DNA of 64,000 nt, from assembly GCF_900109045.1 (NCBI RefSeq), contig NZ_FNYL01000010.1, positions 186,001-250,000 on the forward strand, read 5' to 3'. This DNA is from Dyadobacter sp. SG02 (GTDB taxonomy: Bacteria; Bacteroidota; Bacteroidia; Cytophagales; Spirosomataceae). Below are positions 1 to 8,878 of the stretch, in pieces. The position numbers were made by a program, and so were the translations under genes. The notes below the pieces were generated by a model. It was given only the letters and a program-made list of their open reading frames with translations, was not told the origin of the DNA and ran no database searches. Each line of letters opens with the position of its first letter. Position 1 is the stretch's first letter.

Positions 1-4
1 GCCA

Positions 5-1204
5 CTAACTGAACAGCCCCCATTGCAGGCGGTGGTCGATCAGCATGAACAGTTTGACCGGGAATGGTTCGAGCCAGAGTATTTTGTTGTAGCCCATATA
101 AAAAACCTGCGGATGGGCCACGCAGACGACCATCGTAAAAAACAGGATGAGCCGCACTGTTGACGTAGAGGAGGTTTCGATTAATATAAAAGCGGCCAGC
201 AGAATGAATGGAAAGCCGTACGACAGCGCTCTGTCGATGTCGTGGACGTAGATACCGGTAGCCACCAGCACCACAAAACCGGCCATCAGTGCAAGCAGAA
301 GCCAGTAGCGCCGGGTAAGGCACAGCACAGCGAACGCCGCGAGCAAAAGTAGCCAGGTTCCTTCGAACGCCCCCCACATACTGCTGCCCAGCCCGTTCCG
401 GTGGGCATTGGCGAGCAACACCGGCGTACCGAGCGTAGAATAGGAATGATGGGGAAAATAAGTCGTCTGCACATACTCCCGGATCGCGAAATAAATCGCC
501 CAGGCCACCCAAACAATCAGGCTCTCGCCGGTAAAGGCCGATTTAAGCAAACCCGGAACACCAAAATTATTGCTGCGGTAAGCCTTCGTACCCATCCACC
601 AGAGCAACAGATAACCTCCCGCCACCACGGCCCGCTCGTCGGTAAAGAATGCGATTTGAAGCGAGAGGAATATCACGAGCGGATTTTTACTCAATAATGC
701 CAGTAACAGGAAGAAAAACGCGAATTCGTCGCCATACCCGTGCACATCCGCGAACGCCCATACGCTTACGAAGATATTGGCAATGGCCGTCACAAACAGC
801 GCGGTGATGACCTTGTCGCCTGAAACGGAATAGACGTAGCCAGCTACTTTATACAGGAATAATACCCCCAAAACGGCCTGGATGATCAGGATCAGCAACA
901 CATTGTGGCCGGTCAGGAAGGAAAGTGCCGGTAATGTCCAGCGGAAGATCATATTCTCCCGGCGGACGTCGTAGTCCATGTCTTTCGGATGGAGAATGTC
1001 CTGGGCCTGGTTCTGGATAAAAACCCAGGCATCGAGGCTCACCCCATTATTTTTCAAATGATCAAACAGCAGCGAATAGGGCGGAAAAGCCAGAAAAAGC
1101 GACAGTGCGACAGCAAAAAAAGTAAGTTTCCATAACCAGTTCTTTCCCGATAACTGTGCTTCAATCCAAAGGAGAGTCGACCCGTAAAAATTTTCCAAAA
1201 GCAT
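5..1204 (-). CDS. Polytopic membrane protein of unknown function
   Basis: A 399-aa protein that is almost entirely hydrophobic, with roughly ten membrane segments starting near residue 25. A soluble loop around residues 50-90 carries several charged residues (DAWVFIQNQAQDILHP, then DYDVRRENMIFRW). The overall look, with a first periplasmic loop holding acidic residues and a run of helices, resembles membrane glycosyltransferases of the GT-C type or unnamed polysaccharide-export proteins, but I recognise no diagnostic motif and do not assign a function. The start at 1204 is the only good ATG, followed by an amphipathic stretch and the first helix. It lies 48 bases downstream of the SbcC-like gene on the same strand and may be the last gene of that transcript. 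The stop lies just inside the window edge, so the gene is complete. Confidence 0.75.
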   Translation of the reverse strand: MLLENFYGSTLLWIEAQLSGKNWLWKLTFFAVALSLFLAFPPYSLLFDHLKNNGVSLDAWVFIQNQAQDILHPKDMDYDVRRENMIFRWTLPALSFLTGHNVLLILIIQAVLGVLFLYKVAGYVYSVSGDKVITALFVTAIANIFVSVWAFADVHGYGDEFAFFFLLLALLSKNPLVIFLSLQIAFFTDERAVVAGGYLLLWWMGTKAYRSNNFGVPGLLKSAFTGESLIVWVAWAIYFAIREYVQTTYFPHHSYSTLGTPVLLANAHRNGLGSSMWGAFEGTWLLLLAAFAVLCLTRRYWLLLALMAGFVVLVATGIYVHDIDRALSYGFPFILLAAFILIETSSTSTVRLILFFTMVVCVAHPQVFYMGYNKILWLEPFPVKLFMLIDHRLQWGLFS

Positions 1205-1252
1205 AGGACGGCGTGGGCAAATAGGCTCAAATATACATTTAATGTGTGATAC

Positions 1253-4200
1253 TCATTTCCAGCTCGGCACGATCCGGCTGCCTTCCTCGCTTTCGGTAAT
1301 GCGCAGGTATGTCTGGATTTCCTGTTGCAGGTCCTCGACGTGGCTGATAATTCCTACAATCCTGTTCTCCTTTCTCAATGATTTTAACGTTTCAAAGACC
1401 GTTTGTAATGCATTTTTATCGAGTGAGCCAAACCCTTCGTCGAGGAAGAAAAAGTTGTGCTTCGATTCATTGCGTACGTGTATGTGATCCGCGAGCGCGA
1501 GCGCGAGCGACAATGCCGCCTGAAATTTCTGCCCACCCGAAAGCGTTTTCAGCAACCGCATATGCCCGCCGTTGAGCAAGTCCCTCACCCAGAAGCTATT
1601 GCCTTCCCCGAGTTCGAGGTGGAGCTGCTGGTGGGTCATTTGATGAAACCGGTGGTTGGCTGCCTGAATCAGATTTTGCAGGTAAATGCTCGAAGCATAA
1701 TCTACAAACCCGCTGGAACGGAACAGTTTCGCGAGATCGTCGAGATGCTCTTTTCTGAGCTGCAAACGGCCTTTTTCCGCCAGGAGCGCAGCTTTTTTGC
1801 CCAGGTCTTCGGCCATTTGTTTCAGCCGCCCGCCAATATTTCCTTCTTCCTTCCGCTGCGAGTTCAGGTTTTCGTTCAGCGTATTTTTTAATGCAGTTAC
1901 CTCCTCGTGTTTGGCTGCATCATATTGCTCCCCGGCATGATCTTCGAGCAGGCTTTTCAACTCGGCGCCGGTTGTTTCGAGCGACATTTTAAACTCGTCG
2001 ATCGCTTTTCGCTCTTCCCCGATCCGGATAGGCATTTGCAAAATCCCCGTCACTTGCGCTTCCGATTCGAATGCATATGCAGCCAATTCACCGTCGATTT
2101 TCTCCTGAACCGTCAACAATTCCCGTCGGCTTCCCTCCAATGCAGTCAGCAAAGTTGCCTGACTTCCGGAAAGCGTATTCCGATCTTTTTCCAACGCATC
2201 CACCTGCTTTTCAGCTTCGGCAAATGCGGCCGAAAGCTGCCGGTAATCGTCTTTGAGAGCTGCTATCTTTTCTGAAATAGTATTTTTTTCAACTGTTTCA
2301 AATTCCGCCAGGCTAACTCTTGACAACTGGTCGGAAAGCGTTTGTATTGTATTTTCAAACCTCAAAATATCATCTCTCAACACTTGCAGCGGCTTTTCGA
2401 TCTGCTCGGTTTTTTCTTTCGCGGCGGTTTCGATCTGCTCCGTCAATGCTTTCAATGCCGTTTCCCCGGCTTTGATTTCAGCCTGCAAACGACTGCTTTC
2501 CGCAAAGCGCTTATCAAACCCTTCCCGATCCGTTTTGTTAAAAGCAGGCCAAAAGAACGCTTCATCATGCGCTCTCAACCTACCCTGTGCCTCCGTATAG
2601 CGCTGTTTTATCGAACCTTTTTGTTTTTCAAGGCTTTCTATTTGATTAAAAACACGCTCGATCGGGGATTGCAAGCGCCTTAGCAGCCTTTCTTTTTCAT
2701 CCAATGCATTCAACTGCTTTTCAATCGCCGCTATTTCCGCCGTTAATGCGCCGTCGGCAGTCAATACATCCGGATGATGCAGCGAGCCGCAAAGTGGACA
2801 AGGCTCCCCGTCTTCGAGATTACCGGCATACTGGTGCAATGCGACCCGGGTATTGATATGCAATAACTGCCGGTTCAGCTCCTTCCGATTACTTTCACCT
2901 GCTTCCAGGTAATCGACAATACCCTTTTGAAAAACTTCCAGTGAATGCCCTTCGCCAAACCGGATGCCGAAATCGCCCGTTATCTCCTGCAAGCGTTGCC
3001 CGAGGCCTTCGGTCAAAGTTTTAATCTCTGCGGCAAGTACTTCCGCCTCCGTTTTTATCGCCTGACGGTCCGCTGCAAGGTCGTCCACTTTCGTGAACCA
3101 GGACTTCACAAGCCCCATTTCGAGCACATCGCCCATACTGCCCTTGCGTTGCTCATTGGCCGCTTCCAGCTCCTGTTTTTGTTGTTTTTGTATTTCAATG
3201 GCGCTTTCTTTCTCCTTCAACTGCTCTTCCCCACGTGCCAGCGCGTCTTTCCTTTTGATAACCGCCTGCGAATGTTCGATAATGCGAATGACCTTTTCGA
3301 GTTCCTCCGCGGTAGCAAGCAGTTCCTCGCGCTTTTCATACCTCGGTTTCAGGAGCTGCAATGTCTCCTGCTGCTTGCCGAGCAACGCCGCCAGTTCGGT
3401 CAGTTTCTCCTGGTTCGCGGCCGAAATGCGTTCGTCGCGTGCGATGGCCGTCAGGAGATTGCTTTTCTGGTCAAAAATGGATTTGAAATGCAGCGAGCAG
3501 GTTTCAAAAGTCTTTAATGTAGCCTCGCGTTCCTGCATTGCCGCACGCTGGGAATCGAGCGTTGCGAGCCTGTTTTGCAGCATTTGAATCTTCTCGCCGA
3601 CGAGTTTCAGTTTCTGAAAATTGCTTTCGAGCTCCGTTTGGATCGTCAGCTCATTGGAAATCTGCTGAATTTGCGCCCGGAGCAGTTCCAATCGTTGCTC
3701 ACCCTCGGTAAGCATTTCCTGCGTTACCTCGCCCAGGCCCATCAGTTGGCCGTCCACATTCGACAATGCAAGGTTATTCCTGTTGCTCAGCGAGCCTACA
3801 TTGCGGCTGAGGTCATATTTTTCGAGCTGGAAAAGCTCTTTCATCATCCGCGTCCGCTCAGCGTCTTTCAATTCGATGAATTCCTGAAAACGTCCCTGTG
3901 GTATGATGATCGTTCGCCTGAAATTGTCGTAGCTTAGGCCGATAATGCTTTCGGTAGATTCGTTTTCCGCCAGCGGCACCCAGTCGTTTTCCTGCCAGAT
4001 ATACCCTTTTCTGTCGAAGGTTTTTACATCCTTGAAATTCTTGCTATTGCGCTTGCCTCGCACCGTGAACCGGTAGCGATCGCCGTTTTTGCCTGCAATG
4101 CATTCAAAATCAATGAGCAAATCGTCCGAGCGGAGGTTCATCATATTGTAAGTCCGGTCGTCGCCCGACTTGTTGAGCCGCTCGGTATCGCCGTACAATG

Positions 4201-4351
4201 CAAATGTGATCGCTTCGAGAATGGAAGACTTCCCGCTCCCGACAGCCCCGAATATCCCGAACAACGACGCGTCGGTCAACGGGTCGAAATCAATTTCCTG
4301 CTCGGTTTGGTAAGAATATAGTCCTTTGATTTTTAAGCGTTTGGGGATCAT
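1253..4351 (-). CDS. sbcC: SbcC-like AAA ATPase (exonuclease subunit)
   Basis: About 1032 aa, the length expected of SbcC, the SMC/Rad50-type ATPase that works with the nuclease SbcD on hairpins and blocked DNA ends. Visible parts, in order: a Walker A loop (GAVGSGKSS) near residues 35-43; a Q-loop region (IIIPQGRFQEF) near 155; two long coiled-coil arms; a zinc hook CPLC near 517-520; the ABC signature TLSGGQ near 935; and Walker B with D-loop (FFLDEGFGSLD) near 970. An upstream in-frame ATG at 4387 would overlap the preceding gene. The ATG at 4351 (MIPKRLKIKGLYSY) matches the normal SbcC N-terminus and leaves 13 bases after the upstream stop, so I use it. The gene before it is not sbcD but a GH3 protein, so the partner nuclease must be elsewhere. 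Near 1489-1508 a GCGAGC-type repeat encodes an Ala-Leu run. Confidence 0.9.
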   Translation of the reverse strand: MIPKRLKIKGLYSYQTEQEIDFDPLTDASLFGIFGAVGSGKSSILEAITFALYGDTERLNKSGDDRTYNMMNLRSDDLLIDFECIAGKNGDRYRFTVRGKRNSKNFKDVKTFDRKGYIWQENDWVPLAENESTESIIGLSYDNFRRTIIIPQGRFQEFIELKDAERTRMMKELFQLEKYDLSRNVGSLSNRNNLALSNVDGQLMGLGEVTQEMLTEGEQRLELLRAQIQQISNELTIQTELESNFQKLKLVGEKIQMLQNRLATLDSQRAAMQEREATLKTFETCSLHFKSIFDQKSNLLTAIARDERISAANQEKLTELAALLGKQQETLQLLKPRYEKREELLATAEELEKVIRIIEHSQAVIKRKDALARGEEQLKEKESAIEIQKQQKQELEAANEQRKGSMGDVLEMGLVKSWFTKVDDLAADRQAIKTEAEVLAAEIKTLTEGLGQRLQEITGDFGIRFGEGHSLEVFQKGIVDYLEAGESNRKELNRQLLHINTRVALHQYAGNLEDGEPCPLCGSLHHPDVLTADGALTAEIAAIEKQLNALDEKERLLRRLQSPIERVFNQIESLEKQKGSIKQRYTEAQGRLRAHDEAFFWPAFNKTDREGFDKRFAESSRLQAEIKAGETALKALTEQIETAAKEKTEQIEKPLQVLRDDILRFENTIQTLSDQLSRVSLAEFETVEKNTISEKIAALKDDYRQLSAAFAEAEKQVDALEKDRNTLSGSQATLLTALEGSRRELLTVQEKIDGELAAYAFESEAQVTGILQMPIRIGEERKAIDEFKMSLETTGAELKSLLEDHAGEQYDAAKHEEVTALKNTLNENLNSQRKEEGNIGGRLKQMAEDLGKKAALLAEKGRLQLRKEHLDDLAKLFRSSGFVDYASSIYLQNLIQAANHRFHQMTHQQLHLELGEGNSFWVRDLLNGGHMRLLKTLSGGQKFQAALSLALALADHIHVRNESKHNFFFLDEGFGSLDKNALQTVFETLKSLRKENRIVGIISHVEDLQQEIQTYLRITESEEGSRIVPSWK

Positions 4352-4364
4352 GCGGTGTGGTACT

Positions 4365-5879
4365 TTAAAAACCCGCCAGCAAATCATCCAGATACTCCCG
4401 CGTGTTGCTCAGCCTCGGAACCTTGTTTTGGCCGCCGAGCTTATGTTTCTTGCCCATCCAGGCGTAGAAGGTACCTGCGGGTGCGAAATGTACTTGCGGG
4501 CGCGTGAGAGCCATATCTTTGTAACGTTTGGCATCATAATCGGAGTTCACCTCGCGCAGGGAGGCGTCCAATGCCATGATGAATGCTTCGCGGTCTTCCG
4601 GTTCTTTGGTGAATTCTATAATCCATTCATGGCAGCCGCGCGAGCCGTCGCCCATGTACACTGGGCCGGCGGTATAGTTGGCTACGAGGGAGTCGGTCTG
4701 GTGCGCCGCTACTTTAATCGCATGGTCGGCATTCTCCACGATTACTTCCTCGCCGAATGCATTGATGAAATGCTTCGTACGCCCGCTTACCTTCACGCGG
4801 AAGGGGTAGACAGACGTAAATTTCACGGTATCGCCGATCAGGTAGCGCCAGAGTCCCGCATTGGTCGAAATCACCATCGCATAGTTTTTCCCAACCTCCA
4901 CTTCATCCAATAACAATGCTTTGGGATGCTCCTTACCTAATTCTTCGATGGGTATAAATTCATAGAAAATACCGTAATCGAGCATCAGGAGCATTTCCCC
5001 GACGCGGTTGATGTCGTCCTGGATCGCGAAAAAGCCCTCCGATGCGCTGTACGTTTCGAGGTACAGCACCTGGTCGGAAGGGAAATATTTGGTCATGAAC
5101 AGATCGCGGTACGGCTCGAAAGACACCGCTCCGTGCACGAAAACCTCGAAATCGGGCCAGACTTCAAGCATATTCTTTTTGCCGGTACGTTCGAGAATCT
5201 GATCCAGGAGCACGATCGTCCAGGTAGGCACGCCGAGAATGCTGGTCACGTTCTCCTGCGAGCAGATCGACGCCATTTTATCGAGCTTGCTTTCCCAGTG
5301 GTCCATCAAGGCAACTTCCAAAGGCGGCGTGCGCATAAATTCGGCCCAGGAAGGCAGATTTTGCATGATCACGGCCGACACATCGCCGATCTGGGTATAG
5401 TCGTCAAATGGATTGGCATGCAAAGTCCCACCGATCGAAAGGCCCTTTCCGTCAAAAACGCGCGTATCGGGGCGGTTGTTGATCAGCAGGGTCATCATAT
5501 CCTTACCGCCTTCATAATGGCATTCTTCCAACGCTTCGGGCGACACGGGCAGGAACTTGCTCCGCGCATTCGTTGTGCCCGACGATTTGGAAAACCATTC
5601 TATCTGCGACGGCCAGAGCACATTAGGCTCGCCTTTCAGCACGCGCTCGATGTACGGGTAAAGCTGCTCGTAAGCCGAAATGGGTACCTGCTCCTGAAAT
5701 TCTTTCACCGATTTGATCTGCCCGTAGTTATAGCGGCCGCCCCATTCGGTATAGCGGGCGGTTTCGATCAATTCGGAGAATATACGCTGCTGGGTTTCAA
5801 TGGGGTACTTCATAAACTGTTCGATCCGTTCGAAGCGCCGCTTCAAAAACCAGACAGTCATATCATTTACCAGCTTCAT
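4365..5879 (-). CDS. GH3 auxin-responsive-promoter family protein
   Basis: A 504-aa protein of the GH3 family, ANL-type adenylating enzymes known in plants for joining amino acids to jasmonate or auxin and common as uncharacterised proteins in Bacteroidota. Seen: the N-terminal helical part (RRFERIEQFMKYP), the adenylate-forming P-loop-like segment EWFSKSSGTTNARSKFLPVS near residues 93-112, a central beta region, and a C-terminal part (VKVSGRTKHFINAFGEE) matching the GH3 SGR..FIN..GE block. The bacterial substrate is not known from sequence. It follows a strong terminator behind the S41 protease gene, so it probably starts its own transcript with the sbcC-like gene 13 bases downstream. Full length with a clean ATG. 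Confidence 0.88.
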   Translation of the reverse strand: MKLVNDMTVWFLKRRFERIEQFMKYPIETQQRIFSELIETARYTEWGGRYNYGQIKSVKEFQEQVPISAYEQLYPYIERVLKGEPNVLWPSQIEWFSKSSGTTNARSKFLPVSPEALEECHYEGGKDMMTLLINNRPDTRVFDGKGLSIGGTLHANPFDDYTQIGDVSAVIMQNLPSWAEFMRTPPLEVALMDHWESKLDKMASICSQENVTSILGVPTWTIVLLDQILERTGKKNMLEVWPDFEVFVHGAVSFEPYRDLFMTKYFPSDQVLYLETYSASEGFFAIQDDINRVGEMLLMLDYGIFYEFIPIEELGKEHPKALLLDEVEVGKNYAMVISTNAGLWRYLIGDTVKFTSVYPFRVKVSGRTKHFINAFGEEVIVENADHAIKVAAHQTDSLVANYTAGPVYMGDGSRGCHEWIIEFTKEPEDREAFIMALDASLREVNSDYDAKRYKDMALTRPQVHFAPAGTFYAWMGKKHKLGGQNKVPRLSNTREYLDDLLAGF

Positions 5880-5928
5880 AAATATCCATTAGTTAGAAAT
5901 ACGCAAGTCTGTAAAAATAGCAATAAAA

Positions 5929-5967
5929 AATGGTGCGAGAACAGTCGGAAGCCGTTCTCGCACCATT
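5929..5967 (-). terminator. Rho-independent terminator after the S41 protease gene
   Basis: A perfect 14-bp inverted repeat (arms 5929-5942 and 5954-5967, loop of 11) lies 24 bases after the protease stop. Read on the minus strand, the GC-rich stem runs directly into six T residues. Confidence 0.85.
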
Positions 5968-5990
5968 CAAAAAATTTTCTCTTCCAACCG

Positions 5991-7382
5991 CTATCTGTCG
6001 AAGAACATATTGCTGCCGCCCGCCTTCCGGCTGATCGACGACGACAATTCCGCACTCGCTTCTTCCGCCAGTACGCGTGCGCTCCGGAGCTGGCGTGTCA
6101 CGTGCGTACCTGTGATCTGGAACAGCGCCTCGCCCAGCAAGGGGTCGCGCGGGTCGCCATAAGGATAGAGAATATTACCCTCGCTCACCTTCACATCCGG
6201 CTCGAAACCGACATGGTAATCCGATTTTTTATCCTTGTTCAAAGATTTGGAAACGATCGGCTGCAAGCCCACTTTAATGCCATTATTCTCGTCGCTGATC
6301 GTTACCGAGCCCACATTCTTGCCGACTGTTTTACCTCCTACCAATGTTACATTCATAAATGGCTTCAATCCATTGATCACCAGCTCACTCGCAGAAGCCG
6401 TCCGCGACGACACGAGCACGACAAAATGTTTCAGGTCGCCTCCGACATTCTGGCTTTTCGATACAAACTTGTCGTAGAAATAGGATTCGCCATATTTTTT
6501 GAGGTTCGTTTCGGTGACCTGTTTGTTGTATTCTTTGTAGTAAAACACATCATTGGCCGTAACCTTACCGATCAGGCTCGACAGGTTTGTCGCTGAACTT
6601 ACATAACCTCCCGGATTATAGCGCAAGTCGAGTACCAGTGCATTGACACCGCTGTTTTTGAATTCAGCAAAAATCGCGTCCAGCTTTTTATCGTAAGCCT
6701 TGTTACTGGTCTGAAAAGGTTCGGGGATGAACTGGTGATAAACCACATAGCCGATCTTGTTGGCACCGATTGTGTAAACCGAATCGAAAAATACCGGATC
6801 TTCCTGCAATACAACAGGCGTAACCTCCCTGGTAGTAGTCGTTTCCTTCAAAGTCCCATCCTTAATATCGGCCAGGGTGTAGGTCGCCTTGTCCTCCGTA
6901 TTTAGCAATTTCGAATAGTTTGAATCGGTCATTTTCTGTCCGTTCACGCTGCTGAAAACATCGCCCCGTACAAAACCGGCCTTAGCGGCGGGCGAATCGG
7001 GGATGACGTACAGCACAATACCGACAATATTGCTGGTATTGGCCGGGAAGTACACGAGCTTGTACTCCATTCCGCTGGTTTTCGACTCCCCGCCCAACGA
7101 TGCTTCCAGTTCCTTGGCGCTTTCCTGCATCCACGAAAACCGGTCGCCGTCCGGGCGTGCGGTCGCATCGTATTTGTATAAGAGTGAGTTAAAAAAGTCG
7201 CTCGGTGTTTTGTTGTAATCGGGCGACGCGGTGATGTGATCCGTCCAGTAGTACCAGTATTTCATGTTGGTATAAATCCACTGGTTGGTCTCTGTATCGT
7301 TTTTGGGATCCGCGTTTTTCTCCTTACAAGAAAAAACAAACGCGGCGAGTAAAATGACAGGCAGGAAAAGTCTCAGTTTCAT
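5991..7382 (-). CDS. S41 family C-terminal-processing-type peptidase, lipoprotein
   Basis: A 463-aa serine protease. Residues 1-19 form a lipoprotein signal ending in FVFSC, so Cys19 is probably lipidated and the enzyme faces the periplasm or outer membrane. A PDZ domain follows (about 100-170, with SPAAKAGFVRGDVFSSVNG), then the S41 fold: LDLRYNPGGYVSS near 251-263, the catalytic Ser330 in SSRTASASE, and Lys355 in GKTVGKNVGS, 25 residues later as in the Ser-Lys dyad of CtpA. Its ATG overlaps the stop of the ornithine aminotransferase gene (ATGA), so the two are translationally coupled, although no metabolic link is evident. Bacteroidota carry many S41 lipoproteins of this kind, and the substrate cannot be predicted. 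A strong terminator follows. Confidence 0.9.
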   Translation of the reverse strand: MKLRLFLPVILLAAFVFSCKEKNADPKNDTETNQWIYTNMKYWYYWTDHITASPDYNKTPSDFFNSLLYKYDATARPDGDRFSWMQESAKELEASLGGESKTSGMEYKLVYFPANTSNIVGIVLYVIPDSPAAKAGFVRGDVFSSVNGQKMTDSNYSKLLNTEDKATYTLADIKDGTLKETTTTREVTPVVLQEDPVFFDSVYTIGANKIGYVVYHQFIPEPFQTSNKAYDKKLDAIFAEFKNSGVNALVLDLRYNPGGYVSSATNLSSLIGKVTANDVFYYKEYNKQVTETNLKKYGESYFYDKFVSKSQNVGGDLKHFVVLVSSRTASASELVINGLKPFMNVTLVGGKTVGKNVGSVTISDENNGIKVGLQPIVSKSLNKDKKSDYHVGFEPDVKVSEGNILYPYGDPRDPLLGEALFQITGTHVTRQLRSARVLAEEASAELSSSISRKAGGSNMFFDR

Positions 7383-8653
7383 AGATTTCCGTTCATTTCT
7401 AAAAATACCTCTTCAATAATGCGGCAAGCTTCTTCCATTTGCGGTTCATTAATGACCAGTGGCGGCGCAAAACGGATCTTGTTGCCATGGGTAGGCTTGC
7501 ACAACAGCCCTTTTTCCATCATTTTATAACAAAGGTCCATGGCTGTACTGCTGTCCTCCGAATCGTTGATCACGATCGCATTAAGTAACCCTTTTCCTCT
7601 AACGCTTTCGATCAGAGAACATTGTTTTTGAAGTTCCTGCATTCTCCTGCGGAATACTTGTCCCATTTTTTCGGCATTCCCGGCGAGATTTTCTTCCTGT
7701 ACCACCTGCAATGCGGCAATCGTCACCGCACAGGCCAGCGGGTTTCCGCCGTACGTGGAACCGTGCTCGCCGGGTGCGATCGTCAGCATTACCTCATCAT
7801 CGGCAAATGCAGCCGAAACCGGCATGGTACCACCCGACAATGCTTTTCCGAGGACCAGGATATCCGGCTTCACGCCCTCCCAGTCACACGCAAGGCGCTT
7901 ACCCGTGCGTCCGATGCCGGTTTGCACTTCGTCGGCGATGAAGAGGACATTGTATTTTGTACACAAATCGCGCACGCCTTTCAGGTAACCTTCCTCCGGC
8001 ACTACCACGCCTGCCTCGCCCTGGATCGGCTCTACCATGAAACCGGCGATGTCCGGGTCATTTTTCAGGAGGTTTTCAAGCGCGCCAAGGTCGTTGTAAG
8101 GAATGATTTCGTAGCCCGGAAGAAACGGTCCGTAGTCATTGGTGGAAGAAGCGTCTGTGGACGAAGATATCGCCGCCAGCGTCCTGCCCCAGAAATTACC
8201 GGCCGCATACGCCGTTTTGGCTTTTCCAGGCTCGATACCTTTTACTTTATATGCCCATTTCCGGGTCAGTTTCAGCGCCGTCTCGCCGCCCTCCACGCCC
8301 GAGTTCATCATTAATACCTTATCATACCCGAAATAATCGCAAAGGAACTTCTCGCATTCGCCGAGGCGGTCGTTGTAAAAAGCCCGCGATGTCAGGGTCA
8401 GCTTTTGCGCCTGTTCGACCATTGCATTTACAATTTTCGGATGGCAATGCCCCTGGCTCACCGCGCTGTAAGCGGAAAGGAAATCGAAATACTGCTTCCC
8501 CTCCACATCCCACAAAAAAACACCCGAGCCTCGTTCGATCACTACCGGCATCGGTTTGTAATTGTGCGCGCCGTAGCGGTATTCCAGTTCCATGGCGTGC
8601 TGCGAGGCACTGATATCGGTCGTGTCTGTATAGCTTTTCATTTTGGTATTCAA
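7379..8653 (-). CDS. rocD: Ornithine--oxo-acid aminotransferase
   Basis: A 424-aa class III PLP-dependent aminotransferase that converts ornithine and 2-oxoglutarate to glutamate semialdehyde and glutamate. Seen: YRYGAHNYKPMPVVIERG near 25-42, typical of ornithine aminotransferases; the FLSAYSAVSQGHCHP block near 58-72; MNSGVEGGETALKL near 116-130; the cofactor-contact ADEVQTGIGRTG near 240-251; and the PLP lysine K270 in LGKALSGG. The first ATG gives a slightly long leader (MNTKMKSYTD); the second Met at residue 5 is an alternative. It is divergent from the TPP-riboswitch receptor gene and overlaps the S41 gene downstream by 4 bases. An arginine decarboxylase lies 6 kb away, but not in the same transcript. 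Confidence 0.93.
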   Translation of the reverse strand: MNTKMKSYTDTTDISASQHAMELEYRYGAHNYKPMPVVIERGSGVFLWDVEGKQYFDFLSAYSAVSQGHCHPKIVNAMVEQAQKLTLTSRAFYNDRLGECEKFLCDYFGYDKVLMMNSGVEGGETALKLTRKWAYKVKGIEPGKAKTAYAAGNFWGRTLAAISSSTDASSTNDYGPFLPGYEIIPYNDLGALENLLKNDPDIAGFMVEPIQGEAGVVVPEEGYLKGVRDLCTKYNVLFIADEVQTGIGRTGKRLACDWEGVKPDILVLGKALSGGTMPVSAAFADDEVMLTIAPGEHGSTYGGNPLACAVTIAALQVVQEENLAGNAEKMGQVFRRRMQELQKQCSLIESVRGKGLLNAIVINDSEDSSTAMDLCYKMMEKGLLCKPTHGNKIRFAPPLVINEPQMEEACRIIEEVFLEMNGNL

Positions 8654-8702
8654 ATAGTTAGGAACTTCATCTTGAGATATGTAAAAATACGGAAAAGCGT
8701 AC

Positions 8703-8710
8703 TAATTTTG
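8703..8710 (+). promoter_or_regulatory. Promoter -7 box before the TPP riboswitch
   Basis: TAATTTTG matches the Bacteroidota -7 consensus TAnnTTTG exactly. Transcription would start near 8716, a few bases before the riboswitch P1 stem. I see no convincing -33 TTG at the usual distance. Confidence 0.55.
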
Positions 8711-8718
8711 CAGCATAA

Positions 8719-8794
8719 TCTCAAGGGGTGCCCTACCGAACGGGCTGAGATCATACCCATTTAACCTGATCCGGGTAATGCCGGCGTAGGGAGA
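8719..8794 (+). promoter_or_regulatory. TPP riboswitch (THI element)
   Basis: The conserved core of the thiamine pyrophosphate aptamer is present in order: AGGGGTGCC (8724-8732), GGGCTGAGAT (8742-8751), ACCC, then AACCTGATCCGGGTAATGCCGGCGTAGGGA (about 8763-8792, described here in pieces). TCTC at 8719-8722 can pair with GAGA at 8791-8794 to close P1. It sits on the plus strand about 85 bases before a TonB-dependent receptor, the arrangement known in Bacteroidota for outer-membrane thiamine uptake. High TPP should lower expression. Confidence 0.96.
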
Positions 8795-8797
8795 GAA

Positions 8798-8816
8798 AGC
8801 CGGAACCGGCTGTTTT
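8798..8816 (+). terminator. Candidate terminator hairpin of the TPP riboswitch
   Basis: AGCCG-GAAC-CGGCT (8798-8811) is a compact GC-rich hairpin followed by GTTTTCTGTT. It lies four bases after the aptamer and is the likely expression platform, stopping transcription when TPP is bound. The T-run is short, so the efficiency is uncertain. Confidence 0.6.
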
Positions 8817-8878
8817 CTGTTAACATTTTATCGAACTTTCTGATAGGTGGCCCCTGCCTGTTGTAATAATGTATCGCA

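Noticed and set aside
5133..6596. 487-aa open frame on the plus strand
   Set aside because: It lies antisense to the GH3 and S41 genes, which have clear family motifs; the translation is a mirror of GC-rich third-position codons without domains.
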